A stretch of DNA of 64,000 nucleotides from Cryptomeria japonica (taxonomy: Eukaryota > Streptophyta > Pinopsida > Cupressales > Cupressaceae). Within the stretch, counting starts at the first letter, position 1. Every line of letters starts with the position of its first letter. The position numbers were made by a program, and so were the translations under genes. The stretch lies in NCBI RefSeq assembly GCF_030272615.1, contig NC_081414.1, positions 332,615,427-332,679,426 of the forward strand, written 5' to 3'. This document shows positions 1 to 11,343 of this stretch, piece after piece. The notes below the pieces were generated by a model. That model was not told the DNA's origin. It ran no database searches and saw nothing but the letters and a program-made list of their open reading frames with translations.

Positions 1-53
1 TAATATATTATATGTATATAAACATATTATTTATACAATGTCATATTATACAC

Positions 54-165
54 ATATTATATATTATATGAATATACACATATTATATATTACATATATT
101 ATATGAATATACACATATTATATATTACATATATTATATGAATATACACATATTATACATAGAAT
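54..165. repeat. AT-rich tandem repeat, 35-bp period
   Basis: Three consecutive copies of a unit containing ATATGAATATACACATATTA begin near 66, 101 and 136, giving a 35-bp period. The flanks (1-53, 166-180) are looser AT-rich sequence of the same kind. The copies are adjacent without unique spacers, so this is a minisatellite and not a CRISPR array. Confidence 0.8.
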
Positions 166-180
166 ATAATATTATACAAT

Positions 181-290
181 AGCGCGTACGCGCTGTTTAA
201 TGGGAAACACGTGCGTACACGCTTCTTACACTATAAATACCCCATACGCGCTTTTAAAACCATACGTACCCCGTACATGCTTTTGACTTT
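181..290. promoter_or_regulatory. CpG/GTAC palindrome cluster with TATA-like box
   Basis: A perfect 14-bp palindrome AGCGCGTACGCGCT lies at 181-194. It is followed by further GTAC-centred CpG-rich motifs (GTGCGTACACGC near 211, CATACGCGC near 243, CATACGTACCCCGTACATGC near 261). A TATA-like CTATAAATAC is at 231-240. CpG is otherwise rare in this window. It could be the promoter part of an old LTR; no downstream gene is recognisable. Confidence 0.4.
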
Positions 291-656
291 TTAGGCTTGG
301 AAATAGGCCTGGATGACAAAGCTACGGATTGGAAGTTTGATTTCCCTCCATTTCTCTCATTTTTGACGTGTTTTATTTTATCAACCTGGTTTATCGACTT
401 TGTCATCATCAGGTTTACACTTCATAAAGTGGGTATTTCTAAAATTGCCACCATATTTTCACCCATCTTCTAGCTTTCTAACCATATAATCTTTTATCAA
501 TTTGAACAACAATAACATGTTATTATTGAATTTCTTTTACTAGTGTCTCCATAGTTCTCACAGACATAGTTGCACCATTTTTTGAATAACTTTTGATATA
601 CATATCCAAATTTAAAAAACTTTATATATTATTGTAGTGCACTTGATTCTTTACAA

Positions 657-661
<5 letters not shown>

Positions 662-706
<45 letters not shown>
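662..706. repeat. (TA)n microsatellite
   Basis: Uninterrupted TA dinucleotide run of about 45 bp. Confidence 0.95.
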
Positions 707-708
<2 letters not shown>

Positions 709-1530
709 TGATTTGTTTAGTGCAACTTATGCTTCGCGCACAAATAGGTACCAAATTTTCAGGATGTGCTTGATTGGAAAAATTATTTAAAAAAAATACT
801 CAACAAAAAATTACAAAAAAATACACATCTTCTAGTGCTCACTCTTAACTATCTTTCTGCCAAAGGATTTGTCAAAATACTAAATCTAACTATGACTTTT
901 TTGATGCACACATCAGACATTGTTATGTTTTTCAGAAAAAAAACAGGGTCAGTTTTTCGTGCATGAAGGATTTGACCCCCTTAATCTTATCCAATTTTGA
1001 AAAAGTTTAGTAGTTTGGAAACTATATTCAGAGTACTACAATATTTGTTCTTTTATTATCTTCATATTTTGAGTGGATGACTTTCAAATTTTGCCTCTAA
1101 GTTCAGTTTCACCTGATTTCAGAAAAAAAGTGTCCACTTATACCCCCTTTTTGACCACCATCTTTGTGCACTTACCCTAGAGCATAACCAAAAACAAATA
1201 ATGAAGTTTTTTGTTCTTGATTTACATCTTTATTTGTCATCCTTCTTGTGTTTAACTAACATGAGTGTGATCATCCTTTCGAGATTTTGGATTGCCTTGT
1301 GTTGGTAATCCATTTTCTTGAGCTCATTTTGAAGGTGAATATTAAAACCTCAAAACCATTATTGATTGTGACCTTAATATTTGATAGATCTGATTTAAAA
1401 TATGGCTCATGAGTTAAAAACTCAAATAGTAGAGCACCCCTAATTTTATGTCATGGTTGAACACTCATACTTCTAATACCTCCCTTAAATGACTTTAAAT
1501 TTATTATATTCATCCATCTATTTATTATAT
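707..1530. other. Unassigned AT-rich DNA
   Basis: I see no gene, LTR terminus or transposon protein here. A 66-codon open stretch at 766-966 is low in complexity and has no recognisable motif. Confidence 0.5.
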
Positions 1531-1764
1531 TCATCCATCTAGTCTATCAATATATTCATTTTTTTCTTCTCTTTTAATATGGGTGATTATTTCAAATATA
1601 TCATTATAATTGAGTGGTACTATCCATCCTTCTAGTGGCAAAATCTTAAAATTATCCACATTCTCCATATTCTCAACATTCTTTGTATTCTTGATAGTAG
1701 CTTGATTGAGTTTCTCTAAAAGGTTTCCCAAACCTTCTTCATCCTCTTGGGATATCTTTCTCAT
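1531..1764 (-). other. Short open frame at the LINE insertion site, unknown
   Basis: A 77-codon frame starts with ATG at 1764, inside the LINE target-site duplication, so the LINE split whatever lay here. The peptide is acidic with an Asn/Val-rich middle (KNVENMENVDN) and has no domain I recognise. Across the empty site the upstream sequence at 9511 and above does not give an obvious longer frame. It may be part of an older element or chance. Confidence 0.2.
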
Positions 1765-1777
1765 CTCTCTTGGATTT
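1763..1777. repeat. Target-site duplication, 3' side of the LINE
   Basis: ATCTCTCTTGGATTT here is identical to 9496-9510 on the other side of the LINE. The last T residues merge with the element's poly(A) tail, read as T on this strand. Confidence 0.85.
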
Positions 1778-1972
1778 TTTTTTGATTACGGTAAAAGCAG
1801 GTTTTGAAGGGGCCCTGAAACCCTTTACAAAAGATCCTTAAGAAAAAAGAGCATTAAGAAACCAGAAGGAACAAACATAAAAAAAAATAGCATAGCAACT
1901 AACAAAAACTAGCAAAAAATCCCCACAAAACCAACAATGACCAGCCAAAATAGACAAAGCACAGAAAAGGAA

Positions 1973-3750
1973 CTATTTTATGTTTTTCAGGGCATTAGCC
2001 AAGTTTCCACTAATCCCATACAGTTCTTTAATATTATCCCTAAGTTTAGGGATTTCCTTAGAGGAGGCCACACCATCTTTCTTCAAGCTCACCCTAGTTC
2101 TCTTTGCCGCTCCACCAGGAGTGCTTTCCACAATCCCTGTCTCAATTACATCTTCATCAATGTCAAGGTCCACGATCGGTTTGGGAGAGCTGGAGCTTTC
2201 AAGGACCTTAGAGATTTCCTCTAGGTTCTTAGTCACAACAGTCAAGATATCTAGAATCATGCCCAACAGGTTTTTCATTGCATCTTTTCCTTCCTCCAGA
2301 TTATCAATCTGAGCTTCCATCTTCTTAGCTTTTTCCTCCATGTCCTGCTTCCATTGCTTTTGGTACCTTTCATCTTCCTTCCTTTTCTCTTCCAAATACT
2401 TCCCATTTTTTTCCAGATTCTTTATAAATTCATAAGTCCAGCTGTCAAAACCCAATCTAGCCTCAATCAGGTTTTTGAGATTATCCAGAAATAACCCTTC
2501 TCCAGTACACTCCTTATCCTTGCTCAGATTATCCTTCACTGTTTCCTGCTCAGGTTCCTCATTCTTCTCCTTCTCAATATCCATTTCTTTTTCCTCATTA
2601 ACCTTATCATCCTTCTCCACCATTGGCTGACTATTGTCATTGCCTAATCTCGCATTGTGAGTAGTACTATCTTGGTCAGACATGTCCTCAGCTTCACCTT
2701 CCTCTTCCCCCACATCTTTGTCTTTGCAACTTTCATCACCTCTAGACTCATCCATTTCCATCTCACTGCCATCTTTTCCAGTATCCTCTGAATCATTCTT
2801 GTCCTCTTGGATGTTCATCCTTGTAGCACTTTTGCTCTTTTTGCTCTGAGTCGGCTCTTCCTTGTTGGGCCCACCTTCCTCCACCTTTCTCTTGCCTTTC
2901 CCTGGAGATGCATACAATCTCTTATTTTTCTGAATAGCAAGGATTTTGCAGTGCTCATATATGAGCAAAATGAGGCCACAATGAAGCACCGGGTTCGAAG
3001 GATTCTTGTTGTGCTTATTAAGAGACCTCGACAGAGACCTGAAGAGGTAGCAAGGCAAGGAAACCCTTTTCTCGTGCCTGAAATGATTTAACAACAAAAA
3101 ATGGTATGTGTGGACCCTAGTAAAATGACCCTCCACTGTAATGTATTCCATGATAGCATTCAACACACAACCCCAAACTTTCTTAATGTTGGAAGCATCA
3201 TAATAACCCCCCATTTCTTTACCAATTTTTGACCTCTCCTTCTCCTTACATTGAAAAAGCTTAACTGCATTATTTGAAACTTTCAAATCTCTAAAAAAAT
3301 TGAGACCTAAGTGGGGCATACCTATTACAGTCGCTATGAGGCCTGCATCTAATTTAAACCTCACACCATGGATTTTAAAAGACTCGTTATTCTAGTTTTC
3401 AGTAATTTTAGAGACTGCAAGATTACCCTACCTTCATCGTAATCGACCAGCTTCTCCATGAAATTCGTCATGAACCCTTTTTCCAGCTTCATCCATACCT
3501 TTGGCATTTCCTTCCATCTGGAGATATTATCAATTTCCTCCCTCCTTAGATCGCCTCCCATATTCAATTTCAAAATACCAACTCTGTTCTTCTCTAGTTT
3601 CAGAGCTTCCTTTCCGTTGTCTCTCAAAATTTTAAAAATGTTAATGCACAAAGTGTGCGGAGGATTAATATCTTTGATTAGGATTTTGCCACTTTGCCAA
3701 ATAATCATAACCTTTCTATAAATGTATAGATTACTCATTACAACTATCAT
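1973..3750 (-). pseudogene. LINE ORF3: unknown protein with acidic and coiled-coil C-terminus
   Basis: About 590 codons in the same sense as ORF2. Its ATG (3750-3748) overlaps the ORF2 stop (3749-3747) as ATGA, the arrangement used for stop-restart coupling. The first 129 codons (3750-3361) are in one frame and the rest (down to 1973) in another; a frameshift near 3400 and one in-frame TAG explain the break. The N-terminal half is globular with motifs such as SFKIHG, LIATVIGMPHLG, EYITVEG and VLHCGLILLIYEH. A Lys-rich stretch (GKGKRK...SKKSK) follows, then a long Asp/Glu-rich region, then a predicted coiled coil (about codons 430-510), then a basic tail. I do not recognise a catalytic domain. 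It resembles in style plant transposon-associated proteins of unknown function; a captured gene or a real LINE accessory protein are both possible. Confidence 0.6.
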
Positions 3751-6700
3751 AATTGATTGTGAGGTCGCTCTTTCCTTGTGAATCTATCCTTTCTTAGAAG
3801 ATCTTTAATATTAAAATTAATATTATCTTCCCCGTGCCAAATGCTTTGAGCTTCGGAATTAACGCCTAGGTTTTCAAGGCCATCCGCAACCAAATTTTTT
3901 TCTCTAAAGGCATGTTCAATTATAATAACTTTGAAGCTAGCAATAATTTCTCTAGCTTTAAAAATTATGTTTTCTATAGACCACGATGGCTCGGTTTCCC
4001 CCTTCAGGAACTTGATAATATTTAGTGAGTCTCCCTCCAGCCACAAGCTATCATGATTTAGATTCTTAGAAATAATCAATATATTCAAAGATGCAGATGC
4101 TTCTGTGTAATGACTAGTTTGAGTACCCAAGGGGCCAGTGACTGCCACAAGACAACTTCCAACAAAATTCCTGACAATGCCCCCATAACCAGCTTTACCC
4201 AGATTCCCCTTCGACACCCCATCAAAGTTGGCCTTTATCCATCCCTACCCTTCTCCTTACTTGATTTGGTAATAGAAAGGTTCCATCTAGCATCAAAGTC
4301 TTCTTTAGCCACTAAACCATGATCAGTTCCATTTAAACATTCAAATATACCTCTATAGATTTTACCCACCACAACTGGGTTAGCACTTTTATCCCTAAAA
4401 ATCCTATTGTTGCGTTCCTTCTAGATGTTCCAGATAAAATTAGGGAAAGTAAGTTTCCATATCTCAATATTCTTAGGGTTGGAATTAGGATAGTACCATT
4501 ACTGCAAGGACTCCCCTAGAGAGTTCGGGAAAACCCAGCTCAACTTCCACCTACTAAAAATAATTTTCCAAATTTCTTGGCTGAAAGTACACTGGTAGAA
4601 AATATGACAAGCAGACTCCTCTTCCCTACAACAAAGAGAACACCTGTTAGGAAAAAAAAATCCACACTTTTGGAGGTTGTCAAGAGTCAGCACCTTATTT
4701 TGGATAAAAATCCAAAAAAAGATATTAACTTTAGGAATTAACTTCTTATTCCACACTTTAGCCCAAATAGGAATCTCTTCCAAAACTTTTTTGTGGATAG
4801 CCACAGCCAAAGACACAGAGTAATTCCCATCCGAGGTCTCCCTCCAAATCAAACTATCCTCTTTATTGTCCCTCAAAATTTTAGAAGAAAGCAAAATCTC
4901 AAGAAACTTTAATCCCAGACATTGCTGGCTGAACTCAGTCCATTTCCCATTTCTCCAATAGTCTCTAACCAAACCCCCATACCTTTTTTTGAACCAATCT
5001 TTCCAATCTTTAAGGATTGGAATTTCCTCCAAAGGTTTATCCAGAAGCCATCTGTCGTCCCAAAATCTGATACTTCTTCCATTCCCCAATTTTCACATTC
5101 TTCCAGCAACAACCCAACTTTTAGCTGATTGAACTGCATTCCAAATTGCAGAACCTTCAATAGTAAAAGAGTTATCCATAAATTCTTCCTCAGAAGGTTG
5201 CATATAAAGATATTTCTTTTTCTAGATTAAGTTTCATTCTCTTTCCTCCCCTTTCATTCTCTAGATTTGTTTTGCTAATAAGGCATTATTCATAGAGCTA
5301 ATATTCCTTAAACCCAACCCCCCAAAAGCCTTAGGAGAATAGATTTTGTTCCAAGCAATAAGGGGAATTCTATTCTTGTCTTCCACTACTAACCAAAGAA
5401 ACTTTTTTTGGATTCATTCAATTGCCTCTGCAAACTTTCTATGGATTTTAAATAGACTAAGAGCATAAATAGGCAAGTTTTGGAGAGTAGCTTTAAGCAG
5501 CGTAACCTTGCCCACTTGACTAAGGATAGCTCCTTTCCAACCAGCCAATTTAGAGTTGAATCTGTCAACCAGCTTCATCCAGAAACTCTCTAAAGGCTTA
5601 GTACAAAGGGGAAGCCCCAAGTAAGTAGAGGGAAACTCAACAATTTTACATCCAAGAATTCTTTCAATCCTTAATTGTCTTTGAACAGGGGTATTGATGA
5701 AGAACAATGAGCTCTTATCCCAATTAATTTTTTGGCCAAAAGCAAATTCATAAATATCCATAACATTCTTCATATTTCTTGCTTCCCTAATAGTTGCTTC
5801 CCCCATAGTAATCGAATCATCAACAAACTATTCATGAGTAAAAGTTACATTGGAAGATGAAGGTTTCAAGCCTTTGAGATTACCTTCTTTCACATTTTTA
5901 ATTATAAATCTACCCAAACTTTTAGCTAAAATAGTAAACAAGATAGGGGAAATGGGATCCCCCTGTCTTAGACCTCTAGCGCTTTTGAAGAAACTGGAAG
6001 GAGATCCATTAACAATAACAACAGAGGAGGAAGTTTCCATCAATTGAGAGCAGAGCTGAATAACTTTTTCCCCAAACCCAAAAGCTTTCATAATTCTGAA
6101 AAGAAATTGCCAATTCACTCTATCATAGGCTTTAGACATATCTAGCTTTAGGGAAAAACCCTGATTTTTAGCAGCCATTAGAGAGTGAATATTTTCATGA
6201 ACTGAAATAATGGAATCTAGAATCTATCTACTAGGGACGAAACCATTTTGCTGAGCTGAAATAATTCTGGAAAGAATATCCAGCATTCTAGAAGGAAGAA
6301 CCTTAGACAAAATCTTGTAAACAGAATTACAAAGACTAATAGGTCTAAACTTATTAAGAGAGTCAAGTCCTGAAATCTTTGAAATTAGAACAATGAAGGT
6401 CACATTCAATTATTTTAAAAGCCTTCTAGAACCAAAGAATTCTTTAACTCCATTACAGATATCAGTCTCCACAATGTGCCAAAAGGATTGGAAGAAGAAC
6501 ATTGGAAATCCATCCAGGCTAGGAGACTTATCTCCCTGAAAAGAAAAAATTGCCTTTTTGATTTCCTAAATAGAAGGTATCCGAGAGAGATTTTTGTTAT
6601 CGTCCTCATTCAAGGTGGAAGGGATAGTCTGCAAAAGAAGGTTTTGATTACTGAAGTCTAGATCATCCACTTCTCCCAGGAGATTGCTAAAAAAATCTAG

Positions 6701-7892
6701 AGCTTCCTTTCTTATGTCATTTTTATCTGATAAAATCCCCCTATTACAGGATAACCTAGAAATCTATTAACCACCCTATGCTTTAGAGCAGTTAAGTGAA
6801 AAAACCAAGTATTTTTATCACCTTCCTTCAAATACAAGGATCTTGATCTTTGTCTCCAAAATGTCTCTTCATTAGAAATAATTGTGTGGTATTTAGACAA
6901 CAAACCATTTTCAACAGATCTCAAATCCTCTGAAAGCCCTTCCTCTTGGATTTTATCTTGGACTTCTTTAATTTTAGTCTTAATTTGGGCTTTACTCTTG
7001 AAGATATCACCAAATATCTCTTTGTTCCATATTTTGTTTTGGCCTTTATAATGTTGAGCTTTTTGGCTATTCTAAATAAAGTCATTCCCTCAACCTCAGA
7101 GCTCCACCAATCAGCAACACAAGCTTCCAGAGATGGATGAGATAACTATGCTTTTTCAAATCTAAAAGGGAAATTTCTCTTAGCAAAAAAAGAATTGGTG
7201 GTGAAAGAAATAGGGAAATGATCAGATCCAATCTTAATAATAGACACCAAAGAACAAGTATACTTAGATAACCACTCAGGAGAAATCAAGGATCTATCTA
7301 ACCTTACTTGAATAAGATCAGCTCCAGTTCTACGATTGGTCCAAGTATAATTAATCCCTTAGAGATCCACATCCATAAGAGCTTGACCATTAATAAAGTC
7401 CATAAGATCTTGTTTTCCATCTAGCTGCAAGGGAAGGCCTCCCATCTTCTCATCCTCTTTAAGCGGTGTATTAAAATCTCCCATTATTATCCAGCTTTTA
7501 TCAGCAAAATTTAATCTGTCTTCAGCAAGGCTCCTCCAGTATTTAGATCTACCAGCTTTATTATTAGGCACATAGAAATTATTGATAACCCAAACAAAGT
7601 TATCCTTAATACGCTTGAGCAGAACTGAGGTCCTATTGACTTCTGAAATGATTTCCTCACCTATAATAGTATTTTGGTTCCAAAAAATTGTTGTTCCTCT
7701 AGAGGCACCCTCTGAACTGGTTCCTATAACTCCATTATTTTTGAATATTCTAATCCTTTCCACTTTATCCTTACACATCTTAGTTTCCTGAACAAGGACA
7801 ACATTTGGTTTATGATCTCTTATAATATTACATAACACATCCTTCTTATGAGGGGCATTCAACCCTCTTATATTCCAAGAAATTATTTTCAT
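3747..7892 (-). pseudogene. LINE ORF2: endonuclease-RT-RNase H, broken
   Basis: About 1,380 codons encoding the enzyme that nicks target DNA and copies LINE RNA. Domains in order: AP-endonuclease-like region starting MKIISWNIRGLN with VQETK and MGDFN (7892-7359); a linker with the FWRQRSR...LKEGDKNTWFFH signature (6924-6712); reverse transcriptase with RPISLCNSVYKI (6409-6224), DMSKAYDRVNW and GLRQGDPISPILF (6178-5828), and the catalytic FVDD box at about 5815-5826, directly after an in-frame TAG; a zf-RVT-like region with WNKKLIPKVNIFFWI and C...C...H...C spacing (5089-4499); and RNase H with all four acidic positions visible (NFDG, TEASASL, LEGDSL, ADGLENLG; 4240-3747). Stops and frameshifts divide it into at least eight segments, so it is inactive. 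The stop forms ATGA with the ORF3 start. Confidence 0.9.
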
Positions 7893-7977
7893 ACTTTAAC
7901 CGGGGATACGGTTGACTTGATGGAGCTCTGTGTCCCATCAACACAATTCTTCCAACTTTCCTGTTCCCTTTGATTTT

Positions 7978-9486
7978 TTAGAGAAGGTCTCCCCTGCTTT
8001 TTGTTGTGGCTTCCAACATCTGTTGTTTTCTTATTCTTGCTTCTAGTTGAGATACCTCCATTGGGTCCTCCCTTATTTGATTTCCCTTCTTTGTACTGAG
8101 AATCCTAAGATTTCCCTCCAGAGCTACCATTTCCAAACTATTAGATGGGGTTTTGCATTGAGATGGCTTAGGGCTTCCATTGGTTATTAACAAAAGAGGC
8201 TCAAAATCCAAAATGTTATAGTCCCGCGCTTCATTGAAGTCTCCCCCATTTGCTTTGTATTAGATGAAGCAGATGCATCATCATTGGAAATTTCCTCAAC
8301 TTTATCCTGACTGACAGGCCCTCCCTTCTGGTCCTCTGAATCAGATTTTTGAGCATTTGCCTCTATCCTTTGCTCTTCCTCTTTGATACTTTCTATTTGA
8401 TTATTAGAGTAGGCACAAATAGATTTTTCATTATTACTATTCGTATCCTTCTTATCCTCATTTTCCAACTCAATCACTTCCTTATCAAGTACACACTCTA
8501 CTAGTGGGTCTTCTCTCTTACCTTTCATTTTCCATTTCTTCTTCAAACAGCTATCACTCTTACCACTCTTACTGTTCTTAAGCAGGCAAGATTTTTCCCA
8601 ATGACCTGACTTTTTGCAATTAAAACAAGCAAATGGGAGAGATTCATATTCAATCACTTGGGTCCATTTCCCCAATTTAGATATAATCTCAATAGATTGA
8701 GGCATATCCATCATTTGATTAACATTAACATAGATACAGGCAAAAACCAACCTTGATTTTGCAACAGTCATCAGATCGATCGAGTGAAGTTCTCCAAATG
8801 AAATCTCTATCCCCTTGAAGACTTCCTCATTACAGAACTCTAGTGGGAGGCTCGGGAGACGCGTCCACATAGGCACCGACACAAAAAAGGACTCGTCAAG
8901 AGAGAGGTTTGGAGCCCATTTCTGTAAAGCCAAGGTTGACTTGCCGAATATCCATGGTCCTTCACATAGAGTTTTATTCATGTCTTCTTTAGAATTAAAA
9001 GCAAAGGTAAAAAAACCCCTAGGCAAAGCCACCACATCCACTTGACCTTTGAGAACCCATTTCCTCCTTATAAAGTTCCTAACAACATCAATGTTAGGCC
9101 TAAAACCAACAAACCTTTCAACTAAGGTCATAGCTAATCCAGACATAGTGAGATCCACCAGCTTATCCAGAACAAAAATAGCAACAACCCCTGTCGCAGG
9201 ATCGGATATATTTTTAACTTCCGGAACCCCAGATTTCACCAGGGACCTCACTCCAAAAAGCAAAGTTTTTTTCCTTACCTCTGTCATGTGGGTACCCATT
9301 TTTGGAATCTTTGTCTTCCACCGATTTGACTGTCTCCTTGTCCCCTTCAGTACTCTGAGATGCCTGGAAACCAGCCTGATTACCAGTTCCACCCGCAGAA
9401 AGACTTCCATCCCCAAGAAATCTACCATTCCTAGATTTGAAATTTGAATTTCCTGCTTGTCGCTCCCCTTGCCTCTCCTCTCCCAT
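7978..9486 (-). pseudogene. LINE ORF1: DUF4283-like RNA-binding protein with CCHC knuckle
   Basis: About 500 codons. The likely start is ATG at 9486, with an N-terminus rich in Gly, Gln, Ser and Asn. One frameshift near 9250 moves the reading into the main frame (9428-8187). That part carries a DUF4283-like domain (LPRGFFTFAFNSKEDMNKTL, EGPWIFG, WTRLPSLPLEFCNEEVF) and one zinc knuckle, CFNCKKSGHWEKSC. A second frameshift near 8200 continues to 7978 (SPKPSQC...). In plant L1-type LINEs ORF1 binds the element RNA to form the RNP. An acidic, Lys/Glu-rich tail follows the knuckle. It lies 85 bp upstream of ORF2. Confidence 0.85.
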
Positions 9487-9495
9487 GTTGCAATT

Positions 9496-9510
9496 ATCTC
9501 TCTTGGATTT
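9496..9510. repeat. Target-site duplication, 5' side of the LINE
   Basis: ATCTCTCTTGGATTT, identical over 15 bp to 1763-1777. Confidence 0.85.
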
Positions 9511-10274
9511 GTTATAACCTACTCTCTTCCATGTTAATTTCCATTTCCATCTTGATATCTTCTATAATTTCTCATTTATCTTCTTTTACCATGGATATTT
9601 TTTATTTAACATTTTATTAATCCATTTACTCATATGTATTGGTTCAATTTGAACTTTATTGTGCATCTCTTTAAGATCCCTTGCTTATATTTGTAAAGTG
9701 GAAAATTTGAGCTTAGAAAATTCACCAAATGGAAGGGAGAAATTACTAAGGTAATTTTCACTTGGAGGACTTTACATTCAAAAGAGGAGATGAATCCATT
9801 AGGTCTAATCCTAATGATACAAGGACTGAATACTAAGTAGATTGATTGTGTTTGGAATGTGTTTGACCCTCTTTTGTAAGCTGAATAAGTAAAGTGCTGA
9901 AATTGACGAAAAAGTAAGCAAAAACAGTGAGCTACAGATTTGGGATTTTGTCATGCACTTGGATCTGAGAAGTTTGAGATGATTCAGAGTTGCTATGTGA
10001 AATCTACCAAAAGTTGCAAGGACCATTTGTCTGGACTAGGTCACCCTCCTATCGGTCCTCTGAACTTTCCGCGCGTTGAAAAGGGTTTTTACGTCTCTAC
10101 AAATAAAGCTTAATTCGAGAAGTACAATTGCACACTTGTTTCCTGCACACAGAAGGAAAGAGAAATGTGTTGGGAATAGGGGTTTGCCTTTGGTCAAAGC
10201 TTGATTTGGAATCAACCTTGAATGAAATATTTCAAATACTAAAGTAAATTTGGGAATAGGGTTTGCCTTTGGTC
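9511..10274. other. Unassigned DNA between the LINE and Cop-M
   Basis: No recognisable coding region. It contains a 24-25-bp direct repeat, TGGGAATAGG(G)GTTTGCC followed by TTTGGTC, at 10171-10195 and 10251-10274. The second copy ends exactly where Cop-M coding sequence begins, so it may mark the junction that truncated Cop-M. Confidence 0.5.
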
Positions 10275-10805
10275 CAATAAACTGATCTTCAGAATGATTT
10301 AGCTTTACATACTTGGGAGTCTTTGAATTTTCTTGATTTGCTGACTCATTCTGCTATCCCTTTTTCACTGTTGAATTTTCTGATGCTACCGTGTCATAGT
10401 TTCATTGTTCTAAACTTATTCTTGCATTACTGGTTCAGGTCTGATAAATTCATCTTTCAATCCATAATCATATGCTTCGATCTGATTACTGCCATGCTCA
10501 TCCACCTTGACATTTATGCTTTCCAATATCCTATTCAATATTTTGTTATAACATCTATATGCTTTTCTCTTAGTAGAATAACCCAAAAATATTCCTTTAT
10601 CACTTCTAGGATCAAACTTTCCTAATGCATCATCTCTTCTAGTGTAACATTTGCTTCCAAAATTTTTGAAATATCTGACAGTAGGAGTATAACCAAACCA
10701 TAGTTTATAAGGAGTCTTACTGGTATCTCCTTTAATGTGCACTCTATTGAAAGTGTATACAACGGTATTGATTGCCTCTCTCCAATATAAATAGTTGACA
10801 TTACC
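10275..10805 (-). pseudogene. Cop-M integrase C-terminal part, truncated
   Basis: The frame resumes after the Cop-T insertion with YLYWREAINTVVYTFNRVHIKG and continues with KLWFGYTPTVRYFKNFGSKC and GIFLGYSTKRKAYRCYNK, the conserved C-terminal region of copia integrase. It then enters the variable linker before RT and stops matching copia at 10275. About 13 codons expected between the two integrase halves are absent, which points to a deletion at the Cop-T junction. Confidence 0.85.
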
Positions 10806-10814
10806 GAGTAAGAT

Positions 10815-11281
10815 CCTACTTCATGATGTGCATAACCCAATTGATCAGAAAGATTATGTTGAACTCCAGTCATTCTTGTGATTTCATCATTCTTTTTAGA
10901 CACCAATGCTTCTAGTTGTTGTTTTTCCCTTTCCATGTCTCTTATGTTATCCTCAGCTGTTCTTAATGCATCAAGATTTTCAGTCATCTGTGTGTTGAAA
11001 CGCTCATGTTCTCTTTTCATTGCTTTCAGCTGTTCAACCAGTGATTTGTTCTTTTCTTTCAGTTCTCCAATCATTTCTTCAGTCTCTTCTGATATATTGT
11101 TCTCAGATGATGTTTCAATTTGTTCCACCAACTCTTGTGAGTCCTGTAAATCATAAGACAACCTTCTTCTGACTTTCAGTGATCTTTGCATTTGTCTCTG
11201 CATATCTACAATCACTTGATTAGCATGATCCAATTCTTCTTGAAGATTCACAATTCTCCGAGATTGTTTGTAGCCTTCCAT
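10815..11281 (-). pseudogene. Cop-T gag, N-terminal coiled-coil part
   Basis: ATG at 11281, 61 bp downstream of the LTR end. About 155 codons remain open before the sequence runs into Cop-M. The protein is almost wholly heptad-rich coiled coil (NLQEELDHANQVIVDMQRQ, EMIGELKEKNKSLVEQLKAM, MEREKQQLEALVSKKNDEI). This is the same design as the gag of element N (27281-28576). No zinc knuckle remains because of the truncation. Confidence 0.75.
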
Positions 11282-11329
11282 TGATAAGATCTTTCTCTTT
11301 AGGCTGTTAAACCCTTTTCCAAGATTGAA

Positions 11330-11341
11330 GCTCTGATACCA
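11330..11341 (-). promoter_or_regulatory. Cop-T primer binding site
   Basis: TGGTATCAGAGC on the minus strand, complementary to the 3' end of initiator Met tRNA, two bases after the LTR end. Confidence 0.85.
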
Positions 11342-11343
11342 AT

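Larger units (their letters stand above)
1775..9495 (-). mobile_element. LINE (L1-type), minus strand, with three ORFs
   Basis: A non-LTR retrotransposon bounded by a 15-bp TSD (1763-1777 and 9496-9510), with a short A tail at its 3' end (T run at 1775-1783). In transcription order: ORF1 with a DUF4283-like region and a CCHC knuckle; ORF2 with AP-endonuclease, reverse transcriptase, zf-RVT-like region and RNase H; then an extra ORF3 and a roughly 190-bp 3' UTR. At about 7.7 kb it appears close to full length, since ORF1's ATG lies just inside the 5' end. All three ORFs carry frameshifts and stops, so this copy is dead. Confidence 0.9.

Noticed and set aside
54-165. Regular 35-bp repeats as a CRISPR-like array
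   Set aside because: Copies are contiguous with no unique spacers, and the DNA is plant.
1937-3721. Plus-strand open frames across the LINE ORF3 region
   Set aside because: They are antisense shadows of ORF3, with no motif of their own.
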